Position numbers and translations under genes: made by a program. Below, piece by piece: positions 44,643-54,236 of a stretch of DNA of 62,986 nucleotides. How positions within the stretch are numbered: the stretch's first letter is position 1; each line of letters begins with the position of its first letter. The DNA comes from an uncultured Lachnospiraceae bacterium (GTDB lineage Bacteria; Bacillota; Clostridia; Lachnospirales; Lachnospiraceae): positions 1 to 62,986 of the forward strand of contig CAMWJV010000006.1 in the NCBI GenBank assembly GCA_947174665.1, written 5' to 3'. The notes under the pieces are model-generated. The model was not told where the DNA came from. It saw nothing but the letters and a program-made list of their open reading frames with translations, and did not search any database.

Positions 44643-45341
44643 ATGAGCAAGATCGGAATTATCGGAGCTATGGAGCTCGAAGTTGAAGAACTGAAGGCGG
44701 CAATGACTGTCTCAAAGATTGAAAAAAAGGCAAATATGGAATTTTATGAGGGCACATTAAGCGATACGTCCGTTGTAATCGTCAGAAGCGGCGTGGGCAA
44801 GGTCAATGCCGCTCTGTGTACCCAGATTCTGGCTGATATGTTTGAGGTGACCCACATTATCAACACCGGCGTTGCCGGGTCTCTGAACCCGAAACTGGAC
44901 ATAGGCGACATTCTGATCTCCAGAGATGCCCTGCACCATGATGTGGATGTTACAATCTTCGGCTACAAGCCGGGCGAAGTACCTCAGCTTGGCCTGCGGG
45001 AATTTCCGGCAGACGAGCGGTTAGCACAACTGGCAAAGGAAACCTGCGAAAAAGTCAACCCTGACGTTCATGCGGTTCTCGGCCGTGTGGTCAGCGGTGA
45101 CCAGTTTATCTCCGGCAACGAAATCAAGGAACGGCTGATCCGGGAATATCAGGGAGACTGTGCAGAGATGGAAGGAGCCTCCATCGCACACGGCGCTTAC
45201 CTCAACAACATTCCCTTTGTCATCATCCGCGCCATCTCCGACAAGGCAGACAACAGTGCCGAGATGGACTACCCTGTCTTTGAGGCAGCGGCAGCGAAGC
45301 ACTCTGCCGCTCTGGTGAAGGAGCTGGTGAAGCATATTTAG
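44643..45341 (+). CDS. mtnN: 5'-methylthioadenosine/S-adenosylhomocysteine nucleosidase
   Basis: A 232-aa nucleosidase (Pfs) which splits adenine from MTA and SAH. Visible are IGAMELEVEEL with the catalytic-type Glu, GVAGSLNP, MEGASIAHGAY and RAISDKAD with the base-binding Asp. With luxS it forms the SAH recycling pathway in two steps. Its stop overlaps the convergent gtrA stop by 3 bases. Confidence 0.95.
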   Translation: MSKIGIIGAMELEVEELKAAMTVSKIEKKANMEFYEGTLSDTSVVIVRSGVGKVNAALCTQILADMFEVTHIINTGVAGSLNPKLDIGDILISRDALHHDVDVTIFGYKPGEVPQLGLREFPADERLAQLAKETCEKVNPDVHAVLGRVVSGDQFISGNEIKERLIREYQGDCAEMEGASIAHGAYLNNIPFVIIRAISDKADNSAEMDYPVFEAAAAKHSAALVKELVKHI

Positions 45342-45763
45342 GATTTCTTCTTAAAGATCAGCAGCTTGCTGAACACATAGTTGGCAATGGTTACAATCAC
45401 GGAGGAAATAAAGATTTTTGCAATCCAGTAATTCATGTTCATTATGTTTACCGTTACCCACATAATAACAACATCCATGATCAGGGTGGATATACGAGAG
45501 GCTGCAAAACCAAGGAACTCCTTTATAATCTTTGGGTTCGTGCTTTTAAATACCCATTTACGGTTAAGCGGGTACGCAAAAAGCACGCCCACCAGCCAAC
45601 TGAAGGTATTATTTACTGTGTTCTGCCAGGAAATATCCGTATCCAGAATCAGCTTCCCCAGATATGCCGCTCCCCAGGAGACAATGGTTGTCATTACCCC
45701 TACAATAAGGTAAATCAATATCTCCTCATACTTTTTGCATAGCGCCTTTACCTTGTCTATCAT
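45338..45763 (-). CDS. GtrA-family membrane protein
   Basis: A 141-aa protein with four helices in the GtrA pattern: YLIVGVMTTIVSWGAAYL, NTFSWLVGVLFAYPLNRKWVF and FAASRISTLIMDVVIMW. GtrA proteins help flip lipid-linked sugars for surface glycan modification. The ATG at 45763 follows AGGAGAAAG; the frame is open further out without a ribosome site. Confidence 0.85.
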   Translation of the reverse strand: MIDKVKALCKKYEEILIYLIVGVMTTIVSWGAAYLGKLILDTDISWQNTVNNTFSWLVGVLFAYPLNRKWVFKSTNPKIIKEFLGFAASRISTLIMDVVIMWVTVNIMNMNYWIAKIFISSVIVTIANYVFSKLLIFKKKS

Positions 45764-45989
45764 AAACTTTCTCCTACATCGATAACCATACCGCAATACT
45801 GTAACTCTACTATGAATCCCCTGGCTTGTCAAGTTCACAGAATTTAAGAAGAGAGAAAGAATTTTTGATTTTTAGTTGACCTTCCACCCGGTGGATGGTT
45901 TATATTTGACTTGTAAACATCCATGTTGCTCCGGTATCCCGAAATCAGGGGCAGTGTTCAACAACATTACTCGAAGGGAGAATAAATAT

Positions 45990-46793
45990 ATGACACCCGA
46001 TTCTATAACACCCGTTTCCACTGCAAGCATTATCGCAATGGTATTCACTCTGCTTATTTGCGTGGCAGTTCCATTCGCCGCCTGCATAATTGTAATGCGC
46101 AAATGGAAAGGAAAAGTAAGGATTTCCAGCTTCTTCATCGGCACCGCCACCTTCATATTGTTTGCCATGATACTGGAACGAATCCTGCATGCAGTCGTTA
46201 TCGGCGCTACCGGCACCCTGCTCACCGGCAACATCTGGCTTTATGCCATTTACGGCGGTCTGGCGGCAGGTCTGTTTGAAGAGACCGGGCGCTTTCTTGC
46301 CATGAAATTCTGCATGAAAAACACCTTAAACCGGGAAAATGCTATTCTCTATGGCATCGGCCACGGAGGCATTGAGGCAATTCTGATCGTGGGCCTGACC
46401 TATGTCAACAATCTCATTTACTCTTTGCTGATCAACAGTGGCTTCCTGCCTTCTTTGCTCTCCGCATACGATGCGGATACACAGCAGACCATGCTGCGGC
46501 AGCTGGCAGTCCTGGGAACTACCCCCAGCTACCTGTTCTATATAGCCGGAATGGAACGCATCAACGCCATGCTGCTTCATGTAGTTCTGTCCTATCTGGT
46601 ATACCTGGCAGTGAAGAACCGCAAAACCGGGCTTTATGTGCTTTCAATTTTTCTGCACGCCTTGCTGGATGCAGGAATTATTCTTCTGTCAGGCAAGCTG
46701 CCACTGATTCTGTGTGAAGTCATATTGTTTGCGGCAGTGCTGCTCATAGCATTTGCATTATATAAGTATGAAAAAAAGCATATTAAAATATAG
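45990..46793 (+). CDS. YhfC-family intramembrane metalloprotease
   Basis: A 267-aa protein with seven or eight membrane helices. It carries GLFEETGR (EE pair), GIGHGGIEA and LHALLDAG, typical of the YhfC group related to CPBP/PrsW glutamic or metallo intramembrane proteases. Start ATG 45990 has GAAGGGAG. Substrates are unknown; relatives often act in bacteriocin immunity or signal protein cleavage. Confidence 0.85.
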   Translation: MTPDSITPVSTASIIAMVFTLLICVAVPFAACIIVMRKWKGKVRISSFFIGTATFILFAMILERILHAVVIGATGTLLTGNIWLYAIYGGLAAGLFEETGRFLAMKFCMKNTLNRENAILYGIGHGGIEAILIVGLTYVNNLIYSLLINSGFLPSLLSAYDADTQQTMLRQLAVLGTTPSYLFYIAGMERINAMLLHVVLSYLVYLAVKNRKTGLYVLSIFLHALLDAGIILLSGKLPLILCEVILFAAVLLIAFALYKYEKKHIKI

Positions 46794-46817
46794 GTAAGTC
46801 CACCTGCCGCCGAACCG

Positions 46818-47780
46818 TCAGGGATTCACCACATTCCTTGCCTCTCCCCGAAGGAACGCGGCAATATTTTCATGAGCCTCCCACACGCATCTGGTTCTGG
46901 CTTCCACACTGGCCCAGGCCAGATGCGGCGTGATGATCAGCCGATTGCTGTCCTGCAGCCTGCTCAATGGATTTGAAATCTCCAGCGGCTCATTCTCCAC
47001 CACATCCAGACCTGCCGCCTGAATCTCTCCCTGCACCAGGGCTTCATACAGGGCGGTATTGTCCACCACCCTTCCTCTCGCCACATTCAGGAGGATTGCG
47101 GTCTTTTTCATTTTTTTAAGTGCCGCAGCGTCTATCAGGTTCCTCGTCAGATCACTGAGCGGACAGTGCAGAGACAGAAAATCGCTCTCTGCCAAAAGGG
47201 TGTCAAAGTCCACCTGAAGATAATCCCGGCAGGTACTTTTTCCCGTCACGGAATAAAATATCATCCGGCATCCAATTGCTTCCGCAATCTTTGCCACACG
47301 TCTTCCGATGTTTCCCATTCCCACGATGCCCCACGTCTTCCCCGCGAGCTCATAAAAGGGTATATCAAAGTTAGAAAAGCGGTCCTGGGCACTGTATGCC
47401 CCGGATTTTACATATGTATCATAATACGGCAATTTCTCGCTCAATGCCAGCGCCAGACAAAAGGTGTGCTGGGCAACCATAGCCGTACAATAATCCCGCA
47501 CATTTGTCACTTTGATTCCCCGCAAGCTGCAGTATTCCAGATCACAGTTGTCAAAGCCTGTGGCAAATTCACAGATGAGCTTTACCCCCGGCGCGTCCTT
47601 CAGCGTCTCCTCCCGCAGAGGAGATTTGTTGGCAATAATAATGTCCGCATCCTTCACCCGCTCCCTCACTTCGTCTGCGGTCACGGTATTTCGGTACACT
47701 GTCACCTCCCCGAAATCACTGATGCAGTCCACAGACACATCTTCACCCACGCTGTTCCGTTCCAAAATCACAATCTTCAT
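46818..47780 (-). CDS. D-2-hydroxyacid dehydrogenase family protein
   Basis: A 320-aa NAD-dependent oxidoreductase. The nucleotide loop is GIVGMGNIGRRVAKIAEAIG; the catalytic Arg is in NVARGRVVD, Glu in VVENEPLE and His in PHLAW. It interconverts 2-oxo acids and D-2-hydroxy acids, such as hydroxypyruvate or phenylpyruvate; the exact substrate cannot be read. It stands alone between unrelated genes. Confidence 0.9.
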   Translation of the reverse strand: MKIVILERNSVGEDVSVDCISDFGEVTVYRNTVTADEVRERVKDADIIIANKSPLREETLKDAPGVKLICEFATGFDNCDLEYCSLRGIKVTNVRDYCTAMVAQHTFCLALALSEKLPYYDTYVKSGAYSAQDRFSNFDIPFYELAGKTWGIVGMGNIGRRVAKIAEAIGCRMIFYSVTGKSTCRDYLQVDFDTLLAESDFLSLHCPLSDLTRNLIDAAALKKMKKTAILLNVARGRVVDNTALYEALVQGEIQAAGLDVVENEPLEISNPLSRLQDSNRLIITPHLAWASVEARTRCVWEAHENIAAFLRGEARNVVNP

Positions 47781-47882
47781 AATTCAAACACCTCATAGCA
47801 AAAATTAGGCCATCCCCCGGCCAAACCGCACATGCCGGGTGACAGCCCAATTATTGTAATTATTCGGAATCCATTTTATCAA

Positions 47883-49235
47883 TTACTGCAGTCTCTTCAT
47901 CAGTTCCTCTCTCTGGGCCTCATAGCCGGGCTTTCCGAGAAGAGCGAACATGTTCTTCTTGTAACTCTCAACCCCGGGCTGGTTAAAGGGATTTACTCCC
48001 AGCAGATAACCGCTGACACCGCAGGCAAACTCAAAGAAGTAGAACAGCTCTCCCAGATAAAACTCATTTACTTCCGGAACATTTACCACAAAGTTGGGAA
48101 CATTTCCATCAGTGTGAGCCAGTATGGTTCCGTTCATGGCGCTCTTGTTGACAAAGTCAACGCTCTTTCCCGCCAGGTAATTCAATCCGTCAAGATCCAC
48201 AGGCTCCTCGCCGATGATCAGCTCCTCTCTGGATGTCTCCACATTGATCACTGTCTCAAACATGATCCTGGAACCATCCTGTATAAACTGGCCCATAGAA
48301 TGCAAATCTGTGGTAAGATCCACACTTGCAGGGAACAGTCCCTTCTGATCCTTGCCCTCGCTCTCACCGAACAGCTGCTTCCACCACTCGGATACATAAT
48401 GAACCGCTGGCTCGTAGTTCGCAAGAATCTCTACGCTCTTGCCCTTGCGCAGCAGGATATTTCTCAGCGCCGCATACTGCATGGCATCGTTACTTTCAAA
48501 TTCATTCTCCAGAGCGCGCTTGCGTCCGCTTGCCGCGCCTTCCATCAACTTGTCGATATCCGCACCGCTGACAGCGATGGGAAGCAGGCCCACAGCAGTC
48601 AATACGGAGAAACGCCCTCCCACATCATCGGGAACCACAAAGGTCTCATATCCTTCTTCATCAGCAAGGTTCTTCAGGCTTCCCTTTGCCTTGTCGGTAG
48701 TGGCATAAATTCTCTTTGCCGCACCCTCTTTGCCGTACTTCTTCTCCAACAGCTCCTTGAACACGCGGAACGCAATAGCAGGCTCTGTGGTAGTGCCGGA
48801 TTTGGATATCATATTGATGGAAAAGTCTCTGTCTCCCACCACGTCCATCAGATGCTTTAAGTATGTAGAACTGATGGAATTTCCGCAGAAATAAATCTCC
48901 GGAGTCTTCCTCTTGTCCCTGCCCAGAACATTATAAAAGCTATGCCCCAAAAATTCGATAGCCGCCCTGGCGCCCAGATAGGATCCGCCGATGCCGATTA
49001 CCAGCAGCACCTCGGAATCGCCCTGAATCTTCTCTGCCGCCGCTTTAATCCTTCCAAACTCTTCCTTGTCATAATCCACCGGAAGATCGATCCAACCCAG
49101 AAAATCATTTCCTGCGCCGGATTTAGACACCAGAACCTCTTTGGCATCCAGCGCCAGCTTTTTCATATAGCTGACCTCTTCCCGGGAAATAAAAGAACTT
49201 GTTTTAGAGTAATCGAAAGTAACTTGTCTGCCCAT
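47883..49235 (-). CDS. pgi: glucose-6-phosphate isomerase
   Basis: A 450-aa glycolytic isomerase (G6P to F6P) of the usual Firmicutes length. It shows [47 protein letters not shown] and [15 protein letters not shown], all signatures of the family. The start follows a GAGAGGTAAAG ribosome site that is part of the 36-nt leader also found in front of the regulator at 24099. Confidence 0.96.
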   Translation of the reverse strand: MGRQVTFDYSKTSSFISREEVSYMKKLALDAKEVLVSKSGAGNDFLGWIDLPVDYDKEEFGRIKAAAEKIQGDSEVLLVIGIGGSYLGARAAIEFLGHSFYNVLGRDKRKTPEIYFCGNSISSTYLKHLMDVVGDRDFSINMISKSGTTTEPAIAFRVFKELLEKKYGKEGAAKRIYATTDKAKGSLKNLADEEGYETFVVPDDVGGRFSVLTAVGLLPIAVSGADIDKLMEGAASGRKRALENEFESNDAMQYAALRNILLRKGKSVEILANYEPAVHYVSEWWKQLFGESEGKDQKGLFPASVDLTTDLHSMGQFIQDGSRIMFETVINVETSREELIIGEEPVDLDGLNYLAGKSVDFVNKSAMNGTILAHTDGNVPNFVVNVPEVNEFYLGELFYFFEFACGVSGYLLGVNPFNQPGVESYKKNMFALLGKPGYEAQREELMKRLQ

Positions 49236-49268
49236 CTTTACCTCTCATTCTGCCGTCTTCAGGCGGCG
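49233..49268 (-). repeat. 36-nt hairpin-RBS leader, copy 2
   Basis: The same leader as at 24789-24824, here right in front of pgi: 32 of 36 positions match, including the first 23 from the start codon outward. The outer part forms a GCCG/CGGC hairpin with the loop TTCA on the + strand. Confidence 0.6.
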
Positions 49269-49335
49269 TTTCATACTTTTTTATCCTGAAATAAGTGTAG
49301 CAAAGATATATGGCAAATTCAAGGAAAAATTCCCA

Positions 49336-50301
49336 TCAGCCGGTAAGGAATTCTTTCAAGAGCATTTCCAGTTCCTCTTCTGTGACTGCCGCATCCTGGG
49401 ACGCTCCTGCGGTCATGTGTTGAGATGCCTCAAACAGCGCTCCCTGCGCTGTCCCGCCCTGTGCTCCGCGGTATGCTTCCTGGGGCATATCCTGAGCTGC
49501 TCCCTCCTGCACCCCATGATGTACCTCCGAAGATGCTTCCGGTGCCGGCACACTCTGTCCTCCACGGCGTGCCTCCGGAGACATTTCCTGCGCCGCATTC
49601 TGCGGTGATGTGCCAATGGCCCTGTTCTCCCTTCCCTGTGTCAGCCGCCCGCCCATGGGCATCAGCTCCACTGTCTTTTTCCCTGTTTTGCCGCGACGGC
49701 CTCTGTCTGAAATCAATTCCTCCCCCGCTCCTGTCTTTTCCTGAAATGCTGCATCTCCGTAAAGCATCTCCATATCCCGCCGGGTTACGCTCATTCTGGA
49801 AGACAAATGATTTTCAAGATAATCCACCAGGTTTATCTTCAACACCCTTCTCTTTCCTTTGATGTCCGCCACCGTTGACACGGAAAAATACAGATACAGT
49901 CCCAGAAAGCTGACAATATAAAAAGGAAGAATCGCCCCCAGTGTGCGTCCCGCTAAGATACTCCGGCAGATACCCACTCCCGCAGACACTACCGACAAGA
50001 GCATCAGCTGTCCCGACAGATGATATATCAGGTCAAAGGAAAAATGACCCAGTGACAGCCGGTTAATAAACTTGTCCACAAAAACAGGAATATTGTGAAT
50101 TCCGTTGTTCAGCTCATAACAGTTTGAAAATTTAATCTTACACTGCTTCAACAGCTTGTTGTTGGTGATAGCCATATTGTCCGCCTCTTTTATCATATGC
50201 CGATAAAGCATCCCCAAAAATATCTTTAGAAAAATGCTCAGGACAAGACAGGCAAACATACATATAGATACTACTTTCTGCTCTGCAAAAACACTGATCA
50301 T
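49336..50301 (-). CDS. membrane protein with disordered repeat tail
   Basis: A 321-aa protein. Helix 1 is near residues 10-30 and two more near 105-155 (GQLMLLSVVSAGVGICR, ILPFYIVSFLGLYLYF). The last 130 residues are Gln/Ala/Gly-rich with loose repeats (SPEARRG, SSEVHHG, PQEAYRG) and finish with an acidic helix EEELEMLLKEFL. The ATG at 50301 with AGAGAGG is preferred. I do not recognise a function; the tail may bind a partner. Confidence 0.6.
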   Translation of the reverse strand: MISVFAEQKVVSICMFACLVLSIFLKIFLGMLYRHMIKEADNMAITNNKLLKQCKIKFSNCYELNNGIHNIPVFVDKFINRLSLGHFSFDLIYHLSGQLMLLSVVSAGVGICRSILAGRTLGAILPFYIVSFLGLYLYFSVSTVADIKGKRRVLKINLVDYLENHLSSRMSVTRRDMEMLYGDAAFQEKTGAGEELISDRGRRGKTGKKTVELMPMGGRLTQGRENRAIGTSPQNAAQEMSPEARRGGQSVPAPEASSEVHHGVQEGAAQDMPQEAYRGAQGGTAQGALFEASQHMTAGASQDAAVTEEELEMLLKEFLTG

Positions 50302-50445
50302 AACGCACCTCTCTTCCGCAAAACTTTCCAAAAAACAGACAAGCCGGATTCGCGTTTTCACGAATTCGGCTTTTGTACATCTTAATTATAAGATATGTTT
50401 ATCTTTTTTTACAGAATTTTCCATCGACAAATTTCTGGTTTATTA

Positions 50446-50862
50446 TCACTGATCTATCTTTTTTAAAGTTATTCCGTCAGACAGTTTTCCAAGTGAATAA
50501 TGAGAATCCTCCGGCAAAACGGATTGCTCCCTTTGAAACACAAGTGTATCTCCTTCCTTTCGGAAATACAGCGTCCTGTCCGAATTTCCATACTCCAGTA
50601 CCAGCATATCGCCATCCCACCGATATAGATTCGGCGCATTCGGGTCAGCAAACCCTGCATAGCTGCTTGGCAGCCAGCCAAAGGAAAATGTTCCATCTCC
50701 GTTCAGGTACATCATATAGCCATCGCCCATATATTCTGCATATTTATCCGCCTTTCGAACCTGGTAAATAACTGCTCCTGCTGCAACCAGCATCCAAATG
50801 ATCAGGCCCGCGATTATAATTTTATGAGCCTGCAATTTTTTTCCATCACCTATACGCTTCAT
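50446..50862 (-). CDS. membrane-anchored hypothetical protein, 138 aa
   Basis: One N-terminal membrane helix (about residues 14-35), then an extracellular beta-rich domain of about 100 residues with MMYLNGDGTFSFGW and LVFQREQS. Proteins of this form are often small lipocalin-like or sensor domains. The family is not recognised. It is divergent from the TSCPD-murG operon. Confidence 0.6.
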   Translation of the reverse strand: MKRIGDGKKLQAHKIIIAGLIIWMLVAAGAVIYQVRKADKYAEYMGDGYMMYLNGDGTFSFGWLPSSYAGFADPNAPNLYRWDGDMLVLEYGNSDRTLYFRKEGDTLVFQREQSVLPEDSHYSLGKLSDGITLKKIDQ

Positions 50863-50966
50863 AATAGTCGCCTTCTGAATTAATGTAATATTTACTGTGT
50901 ATTATTATATAGCGCACTCCGGACTTTCACAAGATAATTATACGTTAAAGTTTTCAAAAAGCACAA

Positions 50967-50995
50967 TTGAAAGGCAGGTCTAAATCTGCTATACT
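50967..50995 (+). promoter_or_regulatory. sigma-A promoter of TSCPD-murG operon
   Basis: TTGAAA (50967-50972), 17 bp and TATACT (50990-50995), followed by a GGAAGGAG ribosome site and the first start codon 34 bp downstream. Confidence 0.7.
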
Positions 50996-51028
50996 TTAAA
51001 TAATTTATAGGAAGGAGAGAAAACTATT

Positions 51029-51265
51029 ATGAAGTACAAGACAAGCGGAACCTGTTCACAGGAAATAGATATTGAAATAAAGGACGGCCTCATTGATTCT
51101 GTCCAGTTTGTAGGCGGATGCAACGGCAATCTGAAAGGCATCTGTGCACTGGTGAAGGGTATGAAGCCGGAAGACGCCATTTCCAGACTAAAGGGCATCA
51201 AGTGCGGCATGAAGCCCACCTCCTGCCCCGACCAGCTGGCAAAAGCACTGGAGAGCATGATATGA
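51029..51265 (+). CDS. TSCPD-domain protein (TIGR03905 type)
   Basis: A 78-aa protein with four well-placed cysteines: C9 in SGTCSQEI, VGGCNGN, GICALV and KCGMKPTSCPDQL. The TSCPD ending is the domain name-giver; related domains occur in ribonucleotide reductases. The role of the stand-alone form is unknown. It overlaps murG by 4 bp (ATGA). Confidence 0.9.
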   Translation: MKYKTSGTCSQEIDIEIKDGLIDSVQFVGGCNGNLKGICALVKGMKPEDAISRLKGIKCGMKPTSCPDQLAKALESMI

Positions 51266-52323
51266 AAAAAATCGTATTGACAGGTGGGGGAACCGCGGGA
51301 CACGTTACCCCCAATATTGCGCTGCTTCCCGCACTGAAGAAAGCAGGATATGAGATCACATACATGGGCTCCCACGATGGCATCGAGAAAAAACTCATCA
51401 GTGATTTCGACATCCCCTATGTGGGAATTTCTGCCGGAAAATTTCGCCGCTACTTTGATCTGAAAAATTTTACAGACCCTTTCCGTGTCATAAAGGGCTT
51501 TTCTGAGGCGAAAAAGTTTTTAAAGGAATACATGCCGAACGTGGTCTTTTCAAAGGGCGGCTTTGTCAGCGTGCCGGTAGTACGCGCCGCTGCTGTCCTC
51601 AAAATACCCTGCATTATCCATGAATCGGACATGACGCCCGGACTTGCCAATAAGCTCTGCGTCTCCGCGGCGAAAAAAGTATGCTGCAATTTTCCTGAGA
51701 CTTTAAAGCTTCTCCCGGCGGAAAAAGCAGTACTTACCGGCTCGCCTATCCGCTCCGAACTTTCCCAGGGAAATAAAATCGTGGGCCTGAACATGTGCGG
51801 ATTTTCTGCCAACAAGCCTGTCATTATGGTAATCGGCGGAAGCCTGGGCGCTGCAAATGTAAACAAGGCAGTGCGTGAAGCTCTTCCCAGACTCCTGGAA
51901 GATTATCAGGTAGTCCATCTCTGCGGAAAGGATAAGGTGGATAATCTGCTCCTGAACACACCGGGCTACAAACAATTTGAATATATCAAGGCGGAACTGA
52001 AGGATTTGTTCGCCATGGCGGATCTGGTAATTTCACGTGCCGGAGCGAATGCTATCTGTGAACTCCTTGCCCTCAAAAAGCCTAACATCCTGATCCCCCT
52101 TCCTGCCGCAAGCAGCCGGGGAGACCAGTTATTGAATGCCCGCTCCTTTGAATCACAGGGCTTTTCCATCGTAATTGATGAAGATGACCTGACCACAGAA
52201 CTGTTGGTAGATAAGGTTCATGAACTGTATTTCAACAGGCAGAACTATCATGATGCTATGTCGGCCAGCGGCCAAATGGATTCCATCAGCACGATTATGA
52301 AACTGATTGAAGAATGCTGTTAA
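51262..52323 (+). CDS. murG: UDP-GlcNAc:lipid I GlcNAc transferase
   Basis: A 353-aa GT28 glycosyltransferase that adds GlcNAc to lipid I to make lipid II at the inner membrane face. Visible are GGTAGHVTPNIALLPAL, GGSLGAANVNKAV and SRAGANAICELLALKKP with PLPAASSRGDQ. The ATG at 51262 overlaps the TSCPD stop; the reading frame is open further upstream but lies within that gene. It is far from the usual mur/division cluster, which suggests a stand-alone or second copy, not rare in clostridia. Confidence 0.92.
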   Translation: MKKIVLTGGGTAGHVTPNIALLPALKKAGYEITYMGSHDGIEKKLISDFDIPYVGISAGKFRRYFDLKNFTDPFRVIKGFSEAKKFLKEYMPNVVFSKGGFVSVPVVRAAAVLKIPCIIHESDMTPGLANKLCVSAAKKVCCNFPETLKLLPAEKAVLTGSPIRSELSQGNKIVGLNMCGFSANKPVIMVIGGSLGAANVNKAVREALPRLLEDYQVVHLCGKDKVDNLLLNTPGYKQFEYIKAELKDLFAMADLVISRAGANAICELLALKKPNILIPLPAASSRGDQLLNARSFESQGFSIVIDEDDLTTELLVDKVHELYFNRQNYHDAMSASGQMDSISTIMKLIEECC

Positions 52324-52350
52324 AAATCGCATGTTTTTTTGTCATAAGAT

Positions 52351-52385
52351 AACTCCTGTAGTTTTTCAAAAACTGCAGGAGTTCT
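52351..52385 (+). terminator. intrinsic terminator after murG
   Basis: A 15-bp stem AACTCCTGTAGTTTT/AAAACTGCAGGAGTT with a short loop, followed by TCTTTCATTT. It also has an A/T-rich flank on the other side and may serve both strands. Confidence 0.75.
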
Positions 52386-52451
52386 TTCATTTGTGTCGAT
52401 ATTGATTTAATTGTGTCGAAATTATGCGACAAATAACTTGCACATTATGCC

Positions 52452-53261
52452 TCAATTCTCTCCGATATACTTTGTCTCACCGGGCTTTACCTCTGTCAAT
52501 CCTTCTTTAGTGCTCACCCAGACGCTGACAACAGTGGGATTGTACATGGTCAGCCCGTCCGCAGAAAACTCCTGCTGCCGGGTGGCGCTGATATAGCTGT
52601 AAATCTCCATGTTAGAAGCATACCATATGTCCTCTTTATCTGCCATTTTTTTCACAAACGCCTCGATGACGCTCCAGTCTCCGGAATTTCCGAACTCAAA
52701 GCTGTGCCCCCAGACATACATCAGCGGAAGTTCATAAAATCCCGCCACATTCAAAAAGCTGTCTCCCAGTTCCAGAAGACGGTCATCATGGTGGCAGGTG
52801 GGATGCCATTGCATAAAGTCAGCGGGCGGAAAGAACCCGTGGGAGCTGTTTACCGTTCTGGAGTACTTTATTCCCACAATTTTTGCCACCTCGATCACGT
52901 CCTGGCTATAGCTTCCAAAGGCATAGGACATTCCCTGCACCATTTCACCTGTAAGCTTTTCCAGCGTTTTCCTGTCCTCCTGCAGCTCCAAAAGCAGCTG
53001 ATGCCCTGTGATGGTAGTAGGATTTCGATGCTGTACGCCATGGCAGGCAATTTCATGTCCCTCATATACCTTTTTCAGCTCCCCGGCCGCCACATAAAAA
53101 TTTCCCATTTCCCCCGGCTCCAGATTACCGGAATTTAAGTGGAACGTACCCTTCATTCCATGACTCCGCAACAGTTCAGCCAGCCTTCGGTCAAAAATTT
53201 GGCCATCATCATAACTGAAAGTCAATGCCTTCCTCAGTCCCTTTGGATATACAAATCTCAT
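52452..53261 (-). CDS. polysaccharide deacetylase family protein
   Basis: A 269-aa NodB-type deacetylase without signal peptide. SYDDG holds the catalytic and metal Asp, and HGVQHRN the metal His pair. It removes acetyl groups from sugars; the lack of a signal suggests a cytoplasmic substrate or non-classical export. Length and the segment MSYAFGSYSQDV fit the family. Confidence 0.85.
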   Translation of the reverse strand: MRFVYPKGLRKALTFSYDDGQIFDRRLAELLRSHGMKGTFHLNSGNLEPGEMGNFYVAAGELKKVYEGHEIACHGVQHRNPTTITGHQLLLELQEDRKTLEKLTGEMVQGMSYAFGSYSQDVIEVAKIVGIKYSRTVNSSHGFFPPADFMQWHPTCHHDDRLLELGDSFLNVAGFYELPLMYVWGHSFEFGNSGDWSVIEAFVKKMADKEDIWYASNMEIYSYISATRQQEFSADGLTMYNPTVVSVWVSTKEGLTEVKPGETKYIGEN

Positions 53262-53305
53262 TTTGCCCTCCTTGTACTCGAAAGCACGCGTTGGCGCGCT
53301 CTTTC

Positions 53306-53399
53306 GTCTGCTTCGCAGACCGCTTTCTCGTTATATAGCCATGCTTCCTTCGGAAGCAGGAAAAACAAATGTCCGCTTCCAAGTGATGGTACATCACTT
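53306..53399. repeat. cluster of three perfect hairpins
   Basis: GTCTGCTTCGCAGAC (53306-53320), TGCTTCCTTCGGAAGCA (53342-53358) and AAGTGATGGTACATCACTT (53381-53399) follow each other at about 36-40 bp. They fill the 231-bp gap between the deacetylase and ytaF. The first two have stable TTCG-type loops. No gene is seen here. Confidence 0.5.
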
Positions 53400-53492
53400 T
53401 GCGCTTCGTTTTTCTTTGCGGCTTATTATATCACAATATTTCAAAAACAGGAATATAGTAAATGGAAACTGAATATATATGGAAGCCCTATT

Positions 53493-54149
53493 ATGCAACT
53501 AATCCCTTCCCTTCTGTTCGGAATCTCCGCCAGCCTGGATGCCCTGCTGGTCGGCATCAGCTACGGACTCCGAAAAATCCGCATCAGAGCACTGCAGAAT
53601 CTGGCTATCAGCCTTGTATCCCTGCTGGGAACCTGTCTTTCTGCCTGCCTGGGAAGCCATCTGCTGCCATTTCTGCCACCCACTCTTGCCGGTTGTACCG
53701 GCAGCATCATCCTGATGCTCCTGGGGGTCTACTATATTGTAAGGTGGATTTTTACCGTCCTGATAAAGCACCGAACACAGGCCATGGACGAAATTCAGGC
53801 CATAGACAAAGCACATGTTATAGCGGAAATACGGGCTACAGGCAACGCGAAGGCACCCGCCAAAGAAAAGTCATCTATAGAAAGGCCTCGAAACTGTCTG
53901 TCGGCATTGGAAACTTTTATTTTAAGTCTGACACTCTCCGTAAATAACATCGGCATCGGCCTAAGCGCCAGCATGGCGGGCCTGGCACTGCTTCCCGCCG
54001 CTGTAATGACCTTCGGATGCTCCGCTCTTTTTCTGCTGTGCGGGAACAGACTGGGCCAAAGCCGCTTTCTGTGCCTTATCGGCAATGCAGCAGACCCTAT
54101 TTCCGGGCTTTTGCTGATCGGACTGGGCATTCTGCAGCTTACAATTTAA
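53493..54149 (+). CDS. ytaF: YtaF-like sporulation membrane protein (MntP fold)
   Basis: A 218-aa protein with six helices in two similar halves, each with a short motif: SASLDALLVGISYG (about 11-24) and LSVNNIGIGLSA. This is the pattern of YtaF and of the manganese exporter MntP; the Asp and Asn residues line the path. A loop of about 60 residues with repeats such as AMDEIQAIDKA separates the halves. YtaF is a common clostridial sporulation annotation. A weak GGAAG site precedes the ATG at 53493. Confidence 0.75.
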   Translation: MQLIPSLLFGISASLDALLVGISYGLRKIRIRALQNLAISLVSLLGTCLSACLGSHLLPFLPPTLAGCTGSIILMLLGVYYIVRWIFTVLIKHRTQAMDEIQAIDKAHVIAEIRATGNAKAPAKEKSSIERPRNCLSALETFILSLTLSVNNIGIGLSASMAGLALLPAAVMTFGCSALFLLCGNRLGQSRFLCLIGNAADPISGLLLIGLGILQLTI

Positions 54150-54236
54150 CTTTAAACTACTGCAAAACCGTGTGATTGCATAACCATGACACCCAGGGGA
54201 CAAACTAAACAAAAACAAACCGAAAGGGAAAACCCC

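Noticed and set aside
47832..48860. + strand reading frame of 342 codons
   Set aside because: It is antisense to pgi, whose family signatures are clear.
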